From NCBI GenBank assembly GCA_905198745.1, contig CAJKDU010000015.1:1-50335 (forward strand): a stretch of DNA of 50,335 nt. The letters are read 5' to 3'. Below, in pieces: positions 8,684 through 17,826 of the stretch (its first letter is position 1; every line of letters starts with the position of its first letter). Both the position numbers and the translations under genes were made by a program. The notes under the pieces are model-generated. The model ran no database searches. It was not told where the DNA came from and worked only from the letters and a program-made list of their open reading frames with translations. Origin of the DNA: an uncultured Prevotella sp. Lineage in GTDB: Bacteria; Bacteroidota; Bacteroidia; Bacteroidales; Bacteroidaceae.

Positions 8684-8926
8684 TTATACTTCCACGCAAA
8701 GGTTCACGACGTTTTTCTGAACTTCCACAAAGCCTGCCTTGATGGCAAGTTGGCTCTTGCCGGCTTGCGTGCCGTATTCCACAACTCCTTCCTGAAGGGT
8801 GGAGATAAGTGGTGCGTGGTCTTTGAGTATGACGAACGCACCCTTGCTGCCGGGTACTGCCACACTGTCCACCTCACCGCTGAACACGGTTTTCTCAGGG
8901 GAAACTATCTTTAATCTTAAACCCAT
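8684..8926 (-). CDS. atpC: ATP synthase F1 subunit epsilon, short form
   Basis: 80 residues. It contains only the N-terminal beta-sandwich domain (LKIVSPEKTVFSGEVDSVAVPGSKGAFVIL is split across about residues 5-34, followed by DHAPLISTL). The C-terminal helical hairpin found in E. coli epsilon (about 138 residues in total), which can insert into F1 and inhibit ATP hydrolysis, is absent. There is no sign of a frameshift: the next gene starts immediately. It lies 25 nt after atpD. Confidence 0.93.
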   Translation of the reverse strand: MGLRLKIVSPEKTVFSGEVDSVAVPGSKGAFVILKDHAPLISTLQEGVVEYGTQAGKSQLAIKAGFVEVQKNVVNLCVEV

Positions 8927-8951
8927 AGTTGATACAATTTATGATTGCAAA

Positions 8952-10481
8952 TTACTGGGCCTGTGCCTGGGCCATCAGCTTCTTGCCCTTGGCCTTGGCG
9001 TCTTCGATGGTTCCTACGTTGAGGAATGCCTGCTCTGGCAGGTCATCCACTTCACCGTCGAGAATGGCGTTGAAGCCCTTGATGGTTTCCTCGATGGGCA
9101 CCATCACACCTGGCAGACCTGTGAACTGCTCTGCCACGGCGAAAGGCTGCGACAGGAAACGCTGCACACGACGTGCACGGTTCACGGTAAGTTTGTCCTC
9201 GTCTGAGAGTTCATCCATACCGAGGATGGCGATGATGTCCTGCAATTCCTTGTAGCGCTGCAGAATCTGCTTCACTCTCTGTGCACAATCGTAGTGTGCC
9301 TTACCCACAATCAGCGGGTCGAGAATACGGGATGTGGAACCCAGCGGATCAACAGCGGGATAGATACCCAACTCTGCAATCTTACGGCTAAGCTCGGTGG
9401 TGGCGTCGAGGTGAGTGAAGGTTGTGGCAGGTGCAGGGTCTGTCAAGTCGTCGGCAGGCACATAAACAGCCTGTACTGAGGTGATAGAACCTTTCTTGGT
9501 AGAGGTGATTCGCTCCTGCATCTGCCCCATCTCGCTGGCCAGTGTTGGCTGGTAGCCCACAGCTGAAGGCATACGGCCGAGAAGAGCCGAAACCTCGGAA
9601 CCTGCCTGGGTAAAACGGAAGATGTTGTCAATGAAGAACATGATGTCGGCGGGTTCACCGTTCTTGCCTCCATGGTCACGGAATTCCTCAGCCACAGTCA
9701 GTCCTGAAAGGGCTACGGAAGCACGTGCGCCTGGCGGTTCGTTCATCTGTCCGTAGACAAGGGTGGCCTGCGACTTCTTCAGTTCTTCCGGGTCAACGAG
9801 GCTCAAGTCCCACTTGCCCTCTTCCATGGCTTTCTTGAACTTATCGCCGTAGCGGATTACACCAGACTCGAGCATGTCTCGAATCAAGTCGTTACCCTCA
9901 CGGGTACGCTCACCTACACCAGCAAACACGGAATAGCCGTTGTGGCCTTTGGCAATATTGTTGATAAGTTCCATGATAAGCACGGTCTTGCCCACACCGG
10001 CACCGCCGAACAGTCCAATCTTTCCACCCTTCATGTAAGGTTCGAGCAAGTCGATGACCTTGATACCGGTGGCAAGCATTTCCTTGTGGGTAGAGAGTTC
10101 TTCAAACTTCGGAGCCTCGCGGTGGATGGGGTAAGCACCCTCCATATCAAGAGTCTTCATGCCGTCGATAGGCTGTCCGATGACGTTCATCATTCGGCCC
10201 TTGATCTGATCGCCGGCAGGCATTGTGATAGGGCTTCCTGTAGACAGCACCTCCAGGTCGCGTTGCAATCCGTCGGTATTGTCCATGGCCACACAACGCA
10301 CCGTGTCTTCGCCGATATGCTGCTGCACCTCGACGATGAGTTCACGTCCGTCCGGGCGATTAATCTTCAATGCCTCATGTATCTTTGGCAGCACCTTCTC
10401 TGCATCCTGACCAGCCGTGTCGAAATACACGTCAATGACAGGTCCGATGATCTGGGAGATGCGTCCTTTAATTTGTGACAT
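8952..10481 (-). CDS. atpD: ATP synthase F1 subunit beta
   Basis: 509 residues, the catalytic subunit. The P-loop GGAGVGKT is at 159-166. Also present are GERTREGNDL, the DELSDEDK (DELSEED-type) torque motif near the C-terminus, and the usual FRFTQAGSEVSALLGRMPS stretch. It is somewhat longer than the usual 460-480 residues. It is the first gene of the operon, which is the Bacteroidota arrangement (beta and epsilon before the Fo genes), with a good promoter 63 nt upstream. Confidence 0.97.
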   Translation of the reverse strand: MSQIKGRISQIIGPVIDVYFDTAGQDAEKVLPKIHEALKINRPDGRELIVEVQQHIGEDTVRCVAMDNTDGLQRDLEVLSTGSPITMPAGDQIKGRMMNVIGQPIDGMKTLDMEGAYPIHREAPKFEELSTHKEMLATGIKVIDLLEPYMKGGKIGLFGGAGVGKTVLIMELINNIAKGHNGYSVFAGVGERTREGNDLIRDMLESGVIRYGDKFKKAMEEGKWDLSLVDPEELKKSQATLVYGQMNEPPGARASVALSGLTVAEEFRDHGGKNGEPADIMFFIDNIFRFTQAGSEVSALLGRMPSAVGYQPTLASEMGQMQERITSTKKGSITSVQAVYVPADDLTDPAPATTFTHLDATTELSRKIAELGIYPAVDPLGSTSRILDPLIVGKAHYDCAQRVKQILQRYKELQDIIAILGMDELSDEDKLTVNRARRVQRFLSQPFAVAEQFTGLPGVMVPIEETIKGFNAILDGEVDDLPEQAFLNVGTIEDAKAKGKKLMAQAQAQ

Positions 10482-10544
10482 AAGCTATAAGATTTATGTT
10501 TGGTTTAACTTATTATTTATTTCCTTATCTTCTGATATATGCGG

Positions 10545-10576
10545 CAAAAGTACTAAATAAAAATTTACGGCACAAA
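10545..10576 (-). promoter_or_regulatory. Promoter of the ATP synthase operon
   Basis: On the minus strand TTTG (10573-10576) is followed after 20 nt by TACTTTTG (10545-10552). This is an excellent fit to the Bacteroidota primary-sigma promoter, TTTG then TAnnTTTG. It predicts a leader of about 60 nt before the atpD ATG. Confidence 0.8.
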
Positions 10577-10636
10577 AAAGTTTTTGGCATTGTTCGCTTT
10601 TTGAACATAATTTAATACTTATTGCCTATACTTACA

Positions 10637-11614
10637 CTAAATGCTCAGTTCATCGAGCACGGTAATGAGTTTCTTGTCGAAAGGCTTGTCTGAACGGATG
10701 GCCTCGCTCAAGGGCACGTAGACAATTTCGTTGTTACGAACACCTATCATCACGTTGCGCTGTCCTTGCATAATGGCCTCGATGGCACCAACGCCTGTAC
10801 GTGAGGCAAGGATACGGTCGTGGGCAGACGGACGTCCGCCGCGCTGCAAGTGGCCGAGGATAGACACGCGCACATCATAGTCGGGGAACTCCTTACGCAC
10901 ACGGTCGGCATAATAGAGGGCACCGCACTTGGGACTCTCTGACACAATAACTATACAACTCTTTTTCGACTTGCGGATGCCACGTTCCATGAAGCGTGCC
11001 AATTGGTCCACATCCGTACTGTCCTCAGGGATGATGGCAGCTTCGGCACCTGAAGCGATGGCACTGTTCTGGGCCAGGAAGCCTGCATCACGTCCCATCA
11101 CCTCGATGAAGAAGATACGCTCATGGCTCTGTGCCGTGTCGCGGATACGGTCCACACACTCCACGATTGTGTTCATGGTGGTGTCGTAGCCGATAGTCGA
11201 GTCGGTGCCATAGAGGTCGTTGTCGATAGTGCCTGGCAAACCGATACAGCACACATCATATTTCATGGCGAAGTTCATGGCACCAGTCAGCGAGCCGTTG
11301 CCACCAATAACCACCAATGCGTCGATGCCTTCCTTGCGCAGGTTGGCATAAGCCTTGTCTTGTCCTTCGTCGGTCATGAATTCCTTTGAACGAGCGGTCT
11401 TGAGGATAGTACCTCCCGACATAATGATACCGCTGACGTTCTCGGTAGTGAAGGGCTTTATTTCGTCGTTGATGAGACCGTCATAGCCTCTGTAGATTCC
11501 TTTTACGTTGAACCCGTTGCAGATGCCTGCACGCGTCACAGCACGGATAGCTGCGTTCATTCCTGGAGCGTCGCCTCCTGATGTTAATACTCCAATTGTC
11601 TTAATCTTTGCCAT
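10637..11614 (-). CDS. pfkA: ATP-dependent 6-phosphofructokinase
   Basis: 325 residues, the usual length of bacterial PfkA. It phosphorylates fructose 6-phosphate in glycolysis. Visible motifs are TSGGDAPGMNAAIR (11-24), GLPGTIDND (125-133), EVMGRDAGFLA and LGHLQRGGRPS. Gly107 in GGNGS and Gly128 in PGTIDND correspond to the two glycines that mark ATP rather than pyrophosphate use. Oddly, the Asp of the usual GGDGS is Asn here (residue 106). It lies 35 nt downstream of nhaD on the same strand and may be read through from it; its own promoter is not obvious. Confidence 0.93.
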   Translation of the reverse strand: MAKIKTIGVLTSGGDAPGMNAAIRAVTRAGICNGFNVKGIYRGYDGLINDEIKPFTTENVSGIIMSGGTILKTARSKEFMTDEGQDKAYANLRKEGIDALVVIGGNGSLTGAMNFAMKYDVCCIGLPGTIDNDLYGTDSTIGYDTTMNTIVECVDRIRDTAQSHERIFFIEVMGRDAGFLAQNSAIASGAEAAIIPEDSTDVDQLARFMERGIRKSKKSCIVIVSESPKCGALYYADRVRKEFPDYDVRVSILGHLQRGGRPSAHDRILASRTGVGAIEAIMQGQRNVMIGVRNNEIVYVPLSEAIRSDKPFDKKLITVLDELSI

Positions 11615-11649
11615 AACTTTGAAGCTTTTTTGAATACCTATATATATAA

Positions 11650-13041
11650 CTACACATTAACTACAATCCATAGTGCCAACAGCCCAAGCAGTCCGCCGGC
11701 CATGGCATACCATCCCACGTGGCGCAAATACCATCCCAGATGCATGCGTTCCATCTTCATCAGCGCCAGTCCGCTCACCGAGCCGATAGCCATCACATTG
11801 CCGCCCATAGCAGAGCAGTAGGCAATGACTTTCCAGTAGTCGCCGTTCTGTACGAACTGCAGCATGTAGTCGTTCATGTAGCGGGTGAAGTCGACCACAG
11901 GATAGATAGAGATGAAGCTGAGCGAGGTGGCGAAGTTGTCGAGCACCGAACTGACAATGCCTGCCAAGGTGCCGAGAATCCAAATGTTGTGGATATTCTG
12001 CTCCACAAAAGCTGTTACCTTGTGCATGGCTCCCGTCTCCACAAACACGCCGAGAGCGAGCATCATACCCATCACGAAGAGCATCATCTGGATGACGCCA
12101 TATTGCAGTACGCGGGGTACACGGCGCTGAATCATCTGTTCGGTGTTCATCAGCTTGCGGTTGAACACCTCATTGACCACCCACAATACGGACAACACGC
12201 ACAGTGCACCGAGGAAGGGACTGAGCTTGGTGATGTTATGAAAGGTGGGGATGAACCACAATCCCCCGATGCCCACAAAGAGCATAAGCAAACGTTGCCA
12301 TACATTGAGCCGGGTGTCGTCGCCACGATAAGGCATCACAATCCATTCTGTCTCCACTTTGTCTGGCAACGTCCGTCCTATGAAGTAGGTGGGCACAAGC
12401 CATGCTAAAAGACAGGGAACGATGAGTGAAAGCGAGAAATTGGTGGCTGTCACTGCACCCATATTCCAAAGCACCAGGCCTGTAGGGTCTCCTATGACGG
12501 TAAGCGCCCCTCCGCAGTTGGCAGCCAACAACACGGCACTGCCGTAGGACAAGCGTTGCCGGCGGTTGGGCACGATGGAGTGCATGATGGTTAGCATCAT
12601 CACGGTTGTGGTGAGATTATCGAGGTTGGCAGAGATGACAAAGGTCACCACAGCCAATGTCCACAACAGTTTCTGACTGCTGCGAGTGCGCATAAGTTGC
12701 GAAATGAAGTCGAAACAGCCATTGTTGTTGAGTATCTCCACGATGGTCATGGTGCCCAACAGGAAGAGCACTATTTCGGAAGCTTTGCCCACATAGCCCA
12801 GAAACACGTTTTGGGCGATAAACTGTTTGACATTGGAGCTGGTTGGTTCCAGTCCGTTAAGGAAAACGAAGTATTCAGAACTATGCATGCTGGTCACGAA
12901 ATCGGTGCCATAGCAGATGTAGAGCACCCATCCGACAGTGCCCGCAAACATGGCCACAGCGGCCTTGTTCACGTTGGTTATGCTCTCGGTGGCTATCAAG
13001 AGATAGCCCAAAAGCATTATGGCTACAATAATTAATGTCAT
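11650..13041 (-). CDS. nhaD: NhaD-type Na+/H+ antiporter
   Basis: 463 residues from ATG at 13041. The frame extends upstream to a TTG at 13065, but that codon lies inside the -7 promoter element, so the ATG is preferred. About eleven to twelve hydrophobic segments are visible. Family-typical stretches include FLLGTMTIVEILNNNGCFDFI, SANLDNLTTTVMMLTIM and DPTGLVLWNMGAVTATNF, as in NhaD of the ion transporter superfamily. It exports Na+ (or Li+) in exchange for protons and so fits beside the ATP synthase block. Confidence 0.88.
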   Translation of the reverse strand: MTLIIVAIMLLGYLLIATESITNVNKAAVAMFAGTVGWVLYICYGTDFVTSMHSSEYFVFLNGLEPTSSNVKQFIAQNVFLGYVGKASEIVLFLLGTMTIVEILNNNGCFDFISQLMRTRSSQKLLWTLAVVTFVISANLDNLTTTVMMLTIMHSIVPNRRQRLSYGSAVLLAANCGGALTVIGDPTGLVLWNMGAVTATNFSLSLIVPCLLAWLVPTYFIGRTLPDKVETEWIVMPYRGDDTRLNVWQRLLMLFVGIGGLWFIPTFHNITKLSPFLGALCVLSVLWVVNEVFNRKLMNTEQMIQRRVPRVLQYGVIQMMLFVMGMMLALGVFVETGAMHKVTAFVEQNIHNIWILGTLAGIVSSVLDNFATSLSFISIYPVVDFTRYMNDYMLQFVQNGDYWKVIAYCSAMGGNVMAIGSVSGLALMKMERMHLGWYLRHVGWYAMAGGLLGLLALWIVVNV

Positions 13042-13062
13042 GTTGTTCTGAATAATCCACGG

Positions 13063-13070
13063 CAAAAGTA
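13063..13070 (-). promoter_or_regulatory. Promoter -7 element of nhaD
   Basis: TACTTTTG on the minus strand, 21 nt upstream of the ATG at 13041. A weak T-rich -33 region lies at the right distance. It decides the start codon, because the TTG at 13065 falls within it. Confidence 0.6.
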
Positions 13071-13146
13071 ATAAAAAGTTTGTACACTAAAAACTTTGCA
13101 GTCGTTTTTTATCCACGTTTAACACGAATTTAATAGAAAAGCGGGA

Positions 13147-14634
13147 TTATTTTCTTTTGAATCTTCGTAACTGATCGGAATAAATGTTCGTTTTGTCGTG
13201 TAGCACACGCAATGAGAATGACAAACTAACAGTCAGCAGCACAGCCCCCAAGACCCAGTGCAGCCAACCTTGAATCAAGGTGTAACCATAGACAGCGGCA
13301 GCCATCAAGAGTTCAAATGCAAGATAGCGCGCCACGCTCCTACCCCACGTGAAGCCATAGCGATAGTGACTGAAAAGCGCCTGTACAACAAGATCCATGA
13401 CCGATATGAGTAGTAGGGCGTAGCCTGTGCCCACCAGCCCCTTCCACCGATAGCCCACTAACACGAGCACCACCATGACCACGGCATAGAGTGCTTCCAG
13501 GAACAAGAAAGCACGTGAGTCGCCTTTGGCAAGTGGCAAATAGGCCACTGGCAACTTTACGGCACGCAGGTATAGAGCTATGATGACCACCTGCATCATA
13601 GGTATGGCAGGAACAAATTGAGCCGTGAAAAGCAAGGGAAGCAGCAAAGGAAGTAACAAGCTGAAAGCCACCATCATAGGAGAAATAAGGAGAAGTGACA
13701 CTTCCATCTGGCGACAGACGATGATGTTCATTTCGTCTGTACGGTCGGCACAGGCTGAAAGACGGGGAAAATAGTCTGTTTCCATAGAAGAAAACATCAT
13801 GCTGCCATAGGTCATGGTCATCATATAGCCGGCATTGAAAAGTCCCACATCGGTGGTAGACCCGAAGGCATTGAGGGTTATACGCACAAACCAGTCGGCA
13901 GCACTGCCGCACAGGGAGGCCAACAGGAATGCCATACCCAACCGGACCATGGGACATCCCTCGGAGAGCAATCGGCGAAACAAGCGCCACGATGCGCGGA
14001 AGCGCCATGGGCACGCCCGGGACGAGAAGTGGAGGGTGAAGACAAACTGAAGTACTGCCACCGTCAACAGCGAAGCGACAATGCCGTCGATTCCCCATAT
14101 CCAATAGACAGGCACCGAGACTGCCAAAGCCCCAAGAACGTTGAAAATGGTGATGGTGGCAAGGGACGACAACTGACGCATGGCCTTGAGCACTGCCATC
14201 TCGCAACTCACCAACGTGGCAAGTCCCACTGCCGGAGCAAGAATGATGAACTGCAAGGTATAGTCGGCCGACGAAAAAGTGAATCGGCTGAGCCACGGAC
14301 TGAGCGCCACAGTTAGGACATAACCCAACACGGAAGCCAGCACTGCCCATGTGCGAAGCACTGCTACGGCATGGCGCATCCGACAGGAGTCAGCGGACTC
14401 AAAGGCCTGCGACACGCTGCGCACTGCACTGGTGGACAGGCCAAATCCCGTGGAATCTGTCATCAGTTTCACCGTTGCATTGTAAAGCCCCACAAGTCCC
14501 ATGCCCTCAAGGCCAAGAAACACGGCCACGAATTTGTTGCGCACCAGCGAAACAAGTAGGCTCAATCCCTGCACACTGCCGAAAACGCCAGTGTACTTCA
14601 AGATATGCCGGTAGATATTCTGGTCCTTGTCCAT
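13147..14634 (-). CDS. Polysaccharide (O-antigen type) flippase
   Basis: 495 residues with about twelve to fourteen hydrophobic segments, starting MDKDQNIYRHILKYTGVFGS. The N-terminal pattern (YTGVFGSVQGLSLLVSLVRNKFVAVFLGLEGMG, seen in pieces around residues 14-47) is that of Wzx-like O-antigen translocases, which move lipid-linked glycan units across the inner membrane. It is divergent from two glycosyltransferase genes, which supports a role in making a surface glycan. No polymerase or ligase gene is nearby. The -7 element lies only 7 nt before the ATG. Confidence 0.87.
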   Translation of the reverse strand: MDKDQNIYRHILKYTGVFGSVQGLSLLVSLVRNKFVAVFLGLEGMGLVGLYNATVKLMTDSTGFGLSTSAVRSVSQAFESADSCRMRHAVAVLRTWAVLASVLGYVLTVALSPWLSRFTFSSADYTLQFIILAPAVGLATLVSCEMAVLKAMRQLSSLATITIFNVLGALAVSVPVYWIWGIDGIVASLLTVAVLQFVFTLHFSSRACPWRFRASWRLFRRLLSEGCPMVRLGMAFLLASLCGSAADWFVRITLNAFGSTTDVGLFNAGYMMTMTYGSMMFSSMETDYFPRLSACADRTDEMNIIVCRQMEVSLLLISPMMVAFSLLLPLLLPLLFTAQFVPAIPMMQVVIIALYLRAVKLPVAYLPLAKGDSRAFLFLEALYAVVMVVLVLVGYRWKGLVGTGYALLLISVMDLVVQALFSHYRYGFTWGRSVARYLAFELLMAAAVYGYTLIQGWLHWVLGAVLLTVSLSFSLRVLHDKTNIYSDQLRRFKRK

Positions 14635-14641
14635 AGGATTG

Positions 14642-14649
14642 CAAAATTA
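14642..14649 (-). promoter_or_regulatory. Promoter -7 element of the flippase gene
   Basis: TAATTTTG on the minus strand, ending 7 nt before the flippase ATG. It implies a very short leader. The -33 region is TTGG (14669-14672), a partial match at the right spacing. Confidence 0.5.
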
Positions 14650-14766
14650 AAGAAAAGGAACGACATAGCCAATTTATTGAAACGGAAATGTTTGTCCAGA
14701 CTCATATACACCTGTAGACCACACTCACGCCTTACCTGCAAAGTCCACACTTTTTCATCTTTTTTT

Positions 14767-14797
14767 TTTGCTTTCCCGCCAAATAGCCGTACCTTTG
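14767..14797 (+). promoter_or_regulatory. Promoter of the glycosyltransferase pair
   Basis: TTTG at 14767-14770, exactly 19 nt, then TACCTTTG at 14790-14797. This is an excellent Bacteroidota promoter. Transcription should begin at about 14801-14804, so the first ATG codons (14801 and 14805) would be leaderless or nearly so. The in-frame ATG at 14823 has a leader of about 20 nt. Confidence 0.8.
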
Positions 14798-14804
14798 CCC
14801 ATGT

Positions 14805-15785
14805 ATGAAAGACTCCCTCAAGATGAAGACTGAAGAAAAACCGCTGGTAAGTTTCATTATCACTTACTACAACGAACCCGTGGAGATGCTCCGCCAATGC
14901 ATCGAGAGCATTCTTGGGCTGTCGCTCTCGGAGGCGGAACGTGAAATAGTGCTTGTCGACGATGGCTCCGACGTGTGCCCACTCAACGAGATTTACGACT
15001 TCATAGACCGTATTCTCTATGTGCGCAAGCGCAATGGGGGCCTCAGCATGGCACGCAACTTGGGCTTACAGACTTGCTCGGGGCGCTACATTCAATTTGT
15101 GGATGCCGACGACTACCTCATACGAAACGCCTATGAACACTGCCTCGACCTCGTGCGCTACCACAATCCGGATATCGTATCGTTCCATTTTACCAACAAG
15201 CATGTGGCAGAAACGCCGTTTGTCCTGCCCAATGCCGTGAGCGGTGCCGAATACCTGCGCCACAACAACCTGTGCGGTTCGGCTTGCACCTATGTGTTCC
15301 GCAGCGACCTGCTCCACACCCTACGCTTCACGCCAGGAATCTTGCACGAGGACGAGGAATTTACCCCTCTTCTATTTCTCAAGGCTGAGCGAATCATCAC
15401 CACCAATGCCAAAGCTTATTTCTATCGCACAAGGCACAATTCTATCACGCACCAGAAGGAGAACAAGAGACACTACCTCAAACGACTGGCAGACACAGAA
15501 TTGGTGATATACCACTTACAAGAGAAAACAAAATTTCTCCCCGAAGCTGAAAGAACAGCACTGGAAAGGCGCATAGCTCAGCTCACCATGGACTATCTCT
15601 ACAACACCATCAGACTGACCAAGGACTGGAAAAACCTGCAAGAACGCACCGCACGGCTCTACGACCACGGACTGTTTCCTCTGCCCTTGCAACGCTACAC
15701 GAAGAAATATTACCTCTTTGCACGCATGTCGGCCTCCAAGATTGGCCTGCGTGTGCTCTTCGCCACCATAGCCGCCACCAAATGA
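14805..15785 (+). CDS. Family 2 glycosyltransferase
   Basis: 326 residues from 14805, or 320 from the ATG at 14823 (MKTEEKPLVSFIITYYNEP), which fits the promoter better. The GT-A fold is clear: VSFIITYYNEP with LVDDGSD downstream, GGLSMARNLGL, and the metal-binding FVDADDYL at about residues 97-104. The C-terminal third is helical and charged. The sugar donor and acceptor cannot be told. It overlaps the next gene by 4 nt (ATGA), indicating coupled translation. Confidence 0.92.
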   Translation: MKDSLKMKTEEKPLVSFIITYYNEPVEMLRQCIESILGLSLSEAEREIVLVDDGSDVCPLNEIYDFIDRILYVRKRNGGLSMARNLGLQTCSGRYIQFVDADDYLIRNAYEHCLDLVRYHNPDIVSFHFTNKHVAETPFVLPNAVSGAEYLRHNNLCGSACTYVFRSDLLHTLRFTPGILHEDEEFTPLLFLKAERIITTNAKAYFYRTRHNSITHQKENKRHYLKRLADTELVIYHLQEKTKFLPEAERTALERRIAQLTMDYLYNTIRLTKDWKNLQERTARLYDHGLFPLPLQRYTKKYYLFARMSASKIGLRVLFATIAATK

Positions 15786-16810
15786 ACAACCAGCCCGTCA
15801 TTTCCGTCATCGTGGTGACCTTCAATCAGGAGGACACCATCGGTCGCACGCTCGATTCCATCCTGCGTCAGCGTTGTCGTGTAGGCTTTGAAATCGTGGT
15901 AGGAGAAGATTGCTCCACCGATGGCACACGTCGGGTGTGCGAAGCTTATGCCGAAAAGCACCCCGACATGGTGCGCCTGATGCCAAAGGCTCCCAATAAA
16001 GGAGTGGTGGACAACTATTTCGATTGTCTGATGGCAGCTCGCGGGCAGTATTTGGCAGATTGTGCGGGTGACGATTGGTGGACAGACAACACCAAACTGC
16101 AAAGGGAATATGAAGTGATGCTGGCACACCCGGAAGTGACGCTCGTACACACCGGCTGGCAGCGGTTCAACACCAACACCCGACTCACCTCGCCCAATAC
16201 CTTCGTACCCTTTCCACAACCCGTCACCGACGGTCACACTATGCTGGAAGCCATCATCGCCCAAGAGGCATCGCCCGTGGTACACCTCTGCACGGCTCTC
16301 TACCGCGCCGACACCATACGTCGTGCCTACCGGGAGTATCCGGAGTTTTTCCATGGCAGACAACTGGGTTGCGAGGACTTGCAGATTGTGTTTTTCTGCG
16401 CCCTCCACGGCAGCATTGCCTATCTGCCTCAAACCACGCTCTCCTACAGCGTAGGCAGTTGCTCGGTGTCGAACGCCCAATGGGGCAATGACGGTGAACG
16501 CAGACAGTTTCGCTTTGTGCAGCGCACCGCCCAGCTCAGTCACCGGCTCATGACCCGATTCGGCGTGACACGTACTGCCCTCTCCGACCGTTTTTTTGCC
16601 GACAAACTTTTCGCTCTCCTTATGCACGCTTTCCGTTGCCACGACCGTTCGCTGTTTGCTGAGGCCTTGCAATATCGATGCCAGTGGATGGTCAAGCCGT
16701 CTTTTCGCCACTGTCTGCTTTCGTTCATCATGGGTCATGAGCGGCTGTGGATGCCGTGCCTTACATTCAGAAATCTGGCAGTAAGACTAAAGGCTCTCCT
16801 TAAACACTGA
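15782..16810 (+). CDS. Family 2 glycosyltransferase
   Basis: 342 residues. The N-terminal GT-A domain has VISVIVVTFNQEDTIGRTLDSI, VGEDCSTDGT and CAGDDWWTDNTKLQ, where the DD pair binds the metal-nucleotide sugar. The GDDWWTD form is common in capsule and O-antigen glycosyltransferases. It is translationally coupled to the preceding glycosyltransferase. No terminator is obvious after its stop codon. Confidence 0.92.
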   Translation: MNNQPVISVIVVTFNQEDTIGRTLDSILRQRCRVGFEIVVGEDCSTDGTRRVCEAYAEKHPDMVRLMPKAPNKGVVDNYFDCLMAARGQYLADCAGDDWWTDNTKLQREYEVMLAHPEVTLVHTGWQRFNTNTRLTSPNTFVPFPQPVTDGHTMLEAIIAQEASPVVHLCTALYRADTIRRAYREYPEFFHGRQLGCEDLQIVFFCALHGSIAYLPQTTLSYSVGSCSVSNAQWGNDGERRQFRFVQRTAQLSHRLMTRFGVTRTALSDRFFADKLFALLMHAFRCHDRSLFAEALQYRCQWMVKPSFRHCLLSFIMGHERLWMPCLTFRNLAVRLKALLKH

Positions 16811-17093
16811 CACGAAGTCCCCGATTCCTCCGACTTCCTTCTAAATAGGGATAAATAGAGGCCAGCATCAAAAATTTTTGACAATGAGTGCCACCGTAAA
16901 AGTATGCCTTTAGCGATGTGTAAGTGTGCCACTAACGAGGCGTATGTATGCCATTAACGAGCCATAAGTCCCGGATCGCCGAATAACAAGTAGATACGTC
17001 ATTCCCATCATCAATGGGTTCTCCCGTTTTTCCTCAAAGTTATTCATTATGTTCATTTATGGCTCTTGTGGTTGATTTTCCTTCCATTTTTAT
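16811..17093. other. Intergenic region with repeat array B
   Basis: No gene is seen. The stretch carries the 22-bp repeat array at 16899-16986. The next promoter follows at 17094. Confidence 0.6.
16899..16986 (+). repeat. 22-bp tandem repeat, array B (3 good units, 1 decayed)
   Basis: Units lie in exact 22-bp register at 16899-16920, 16921-16942, 16943-16964 and a poor one at 16965-16986. The best unit reads TAAGTGTGCC then ACTAACGAGGCG. Orientation is the same as arrays A and C. Confidence 0.8.
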
Positions 17094-17124
17094 TTTGAAC
17101 AAGACTCTTATTTCCCTATCTTTG
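17094..17124 (+). promoter_or_regulatory. Promoter of the outer-membrane barrel gene
   Basis: TTTG at 17094-17097, exactly 19 nt, then TATCTTTG at 17117-17124. This is an excellent match to the Bacteroidota consensus. The leader before the ATG at 17217 is about 90 nt. Confidence 0.8.
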
Positions 17125-17216
17125 CCAAAGTTATAAAACGGCTATAACATTCCTATAGTCAAATGAATTAAGTTTACGAGGATTGGAATGGTCCTCAAAT
17201 TAAAATGCATGTAATT

Positions 17217-17792
17217 ATGAAAAAGATTTTATTTGCAGCTGCCCTCCTGCTTTCTACATTAGGTGTGAAGGCACAAGAGTCTACAGGAACCTTTTCTATC
17301 CAACCTAAAGTCGGCATGACTTTGGCCAACATTACCAAAGGTGACGGCGACATCAAGGTTGGAGCCATAGCTGGTGCCGAATTTGAGTATCAGGCAAACC
17401 CGCTTATCAGCATTTCTTTTGGCGCACTTTACTCTATGCAAGGCACAAAGGGTGATGGCACGAAGATAAACCTTGACTACATCAACATTCCGATTCTTGC
17501 CAATTTTTATGTGGCAAAAGGATTTGCTCTCAAGGCTGGAATCCAGCCTGCCTTCAATGTCAACAGCAAAGTGAAAGCAGACGGCGTTAGTCTGGACTGG
17601 AACAAGTTTTTCAAAGACACTGATGGAGAAATCAAGACCTTTGATTTCTCAATACCCGTAGGAGCTTCATACCAGATTTCCGACTTTGTAATTGACGCCC
17701 GCTACAATTTCGGCTTGACCAAGCTTACAAGTTTATCGGACAGCAAGAACTCTGTGTTCCAAATCACCTTGGGATATAAGTTCAATCTGTAA
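17217..17792 (+). CDS. Small outer-membrane beta-barrel (porin-like) protein
   Basis: 191 residues from ATG at 17217; an in-frame ATG at 17205 is less likely because the signal peptide MKKILFAAALLLSTLGVKAQ begins at 17217. After the signal the sequence alternates polar and hydrophobic residues with Gly/Tyr-rich strands (PKVGMTLANITKGDG, VGAIAGAEFEYQ, SISFGALYS) and ends QITLGYKFNL, with a terminal aromatic-containing strand. This is typical of the outer-membrane beta-barrel family of Bacteroidota. The function beyond being a barrel is unknown. Confidence 0.85.
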   Translation: MKKILFAAALLLSTLGVKAQESTGTFSIQPKVGMTLANITKGDGDIKVGAIAGAEFEYQANPLISISFGALYSMQGTKGDGTKINLDYINIPILANFYVAKGFALKAGIQPAFNVNSKVKADGVSLDWNKFFKDTDGEIKTFDFSIPVGASYQISDFVIDARYNFGLTKLTSLSDSKNSVFQITLGYKFNL

Positions 17793-17826
17793 TCATCAAC
17801 AGATACATACGGATTTGAATCCGTTA

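Noticed and set aside
13042..13065. Upstream TTG start for nhaD
   Set aside because: The codon lies in the -7 promoter element, so it cannot be in the mRNA from that promoter.
15710..16738. Long antisense frame across the second glycosyltransferase
   Set aside because: Shadow frame; the GT2 motifs and the ATGA overlap fix the plus strand.
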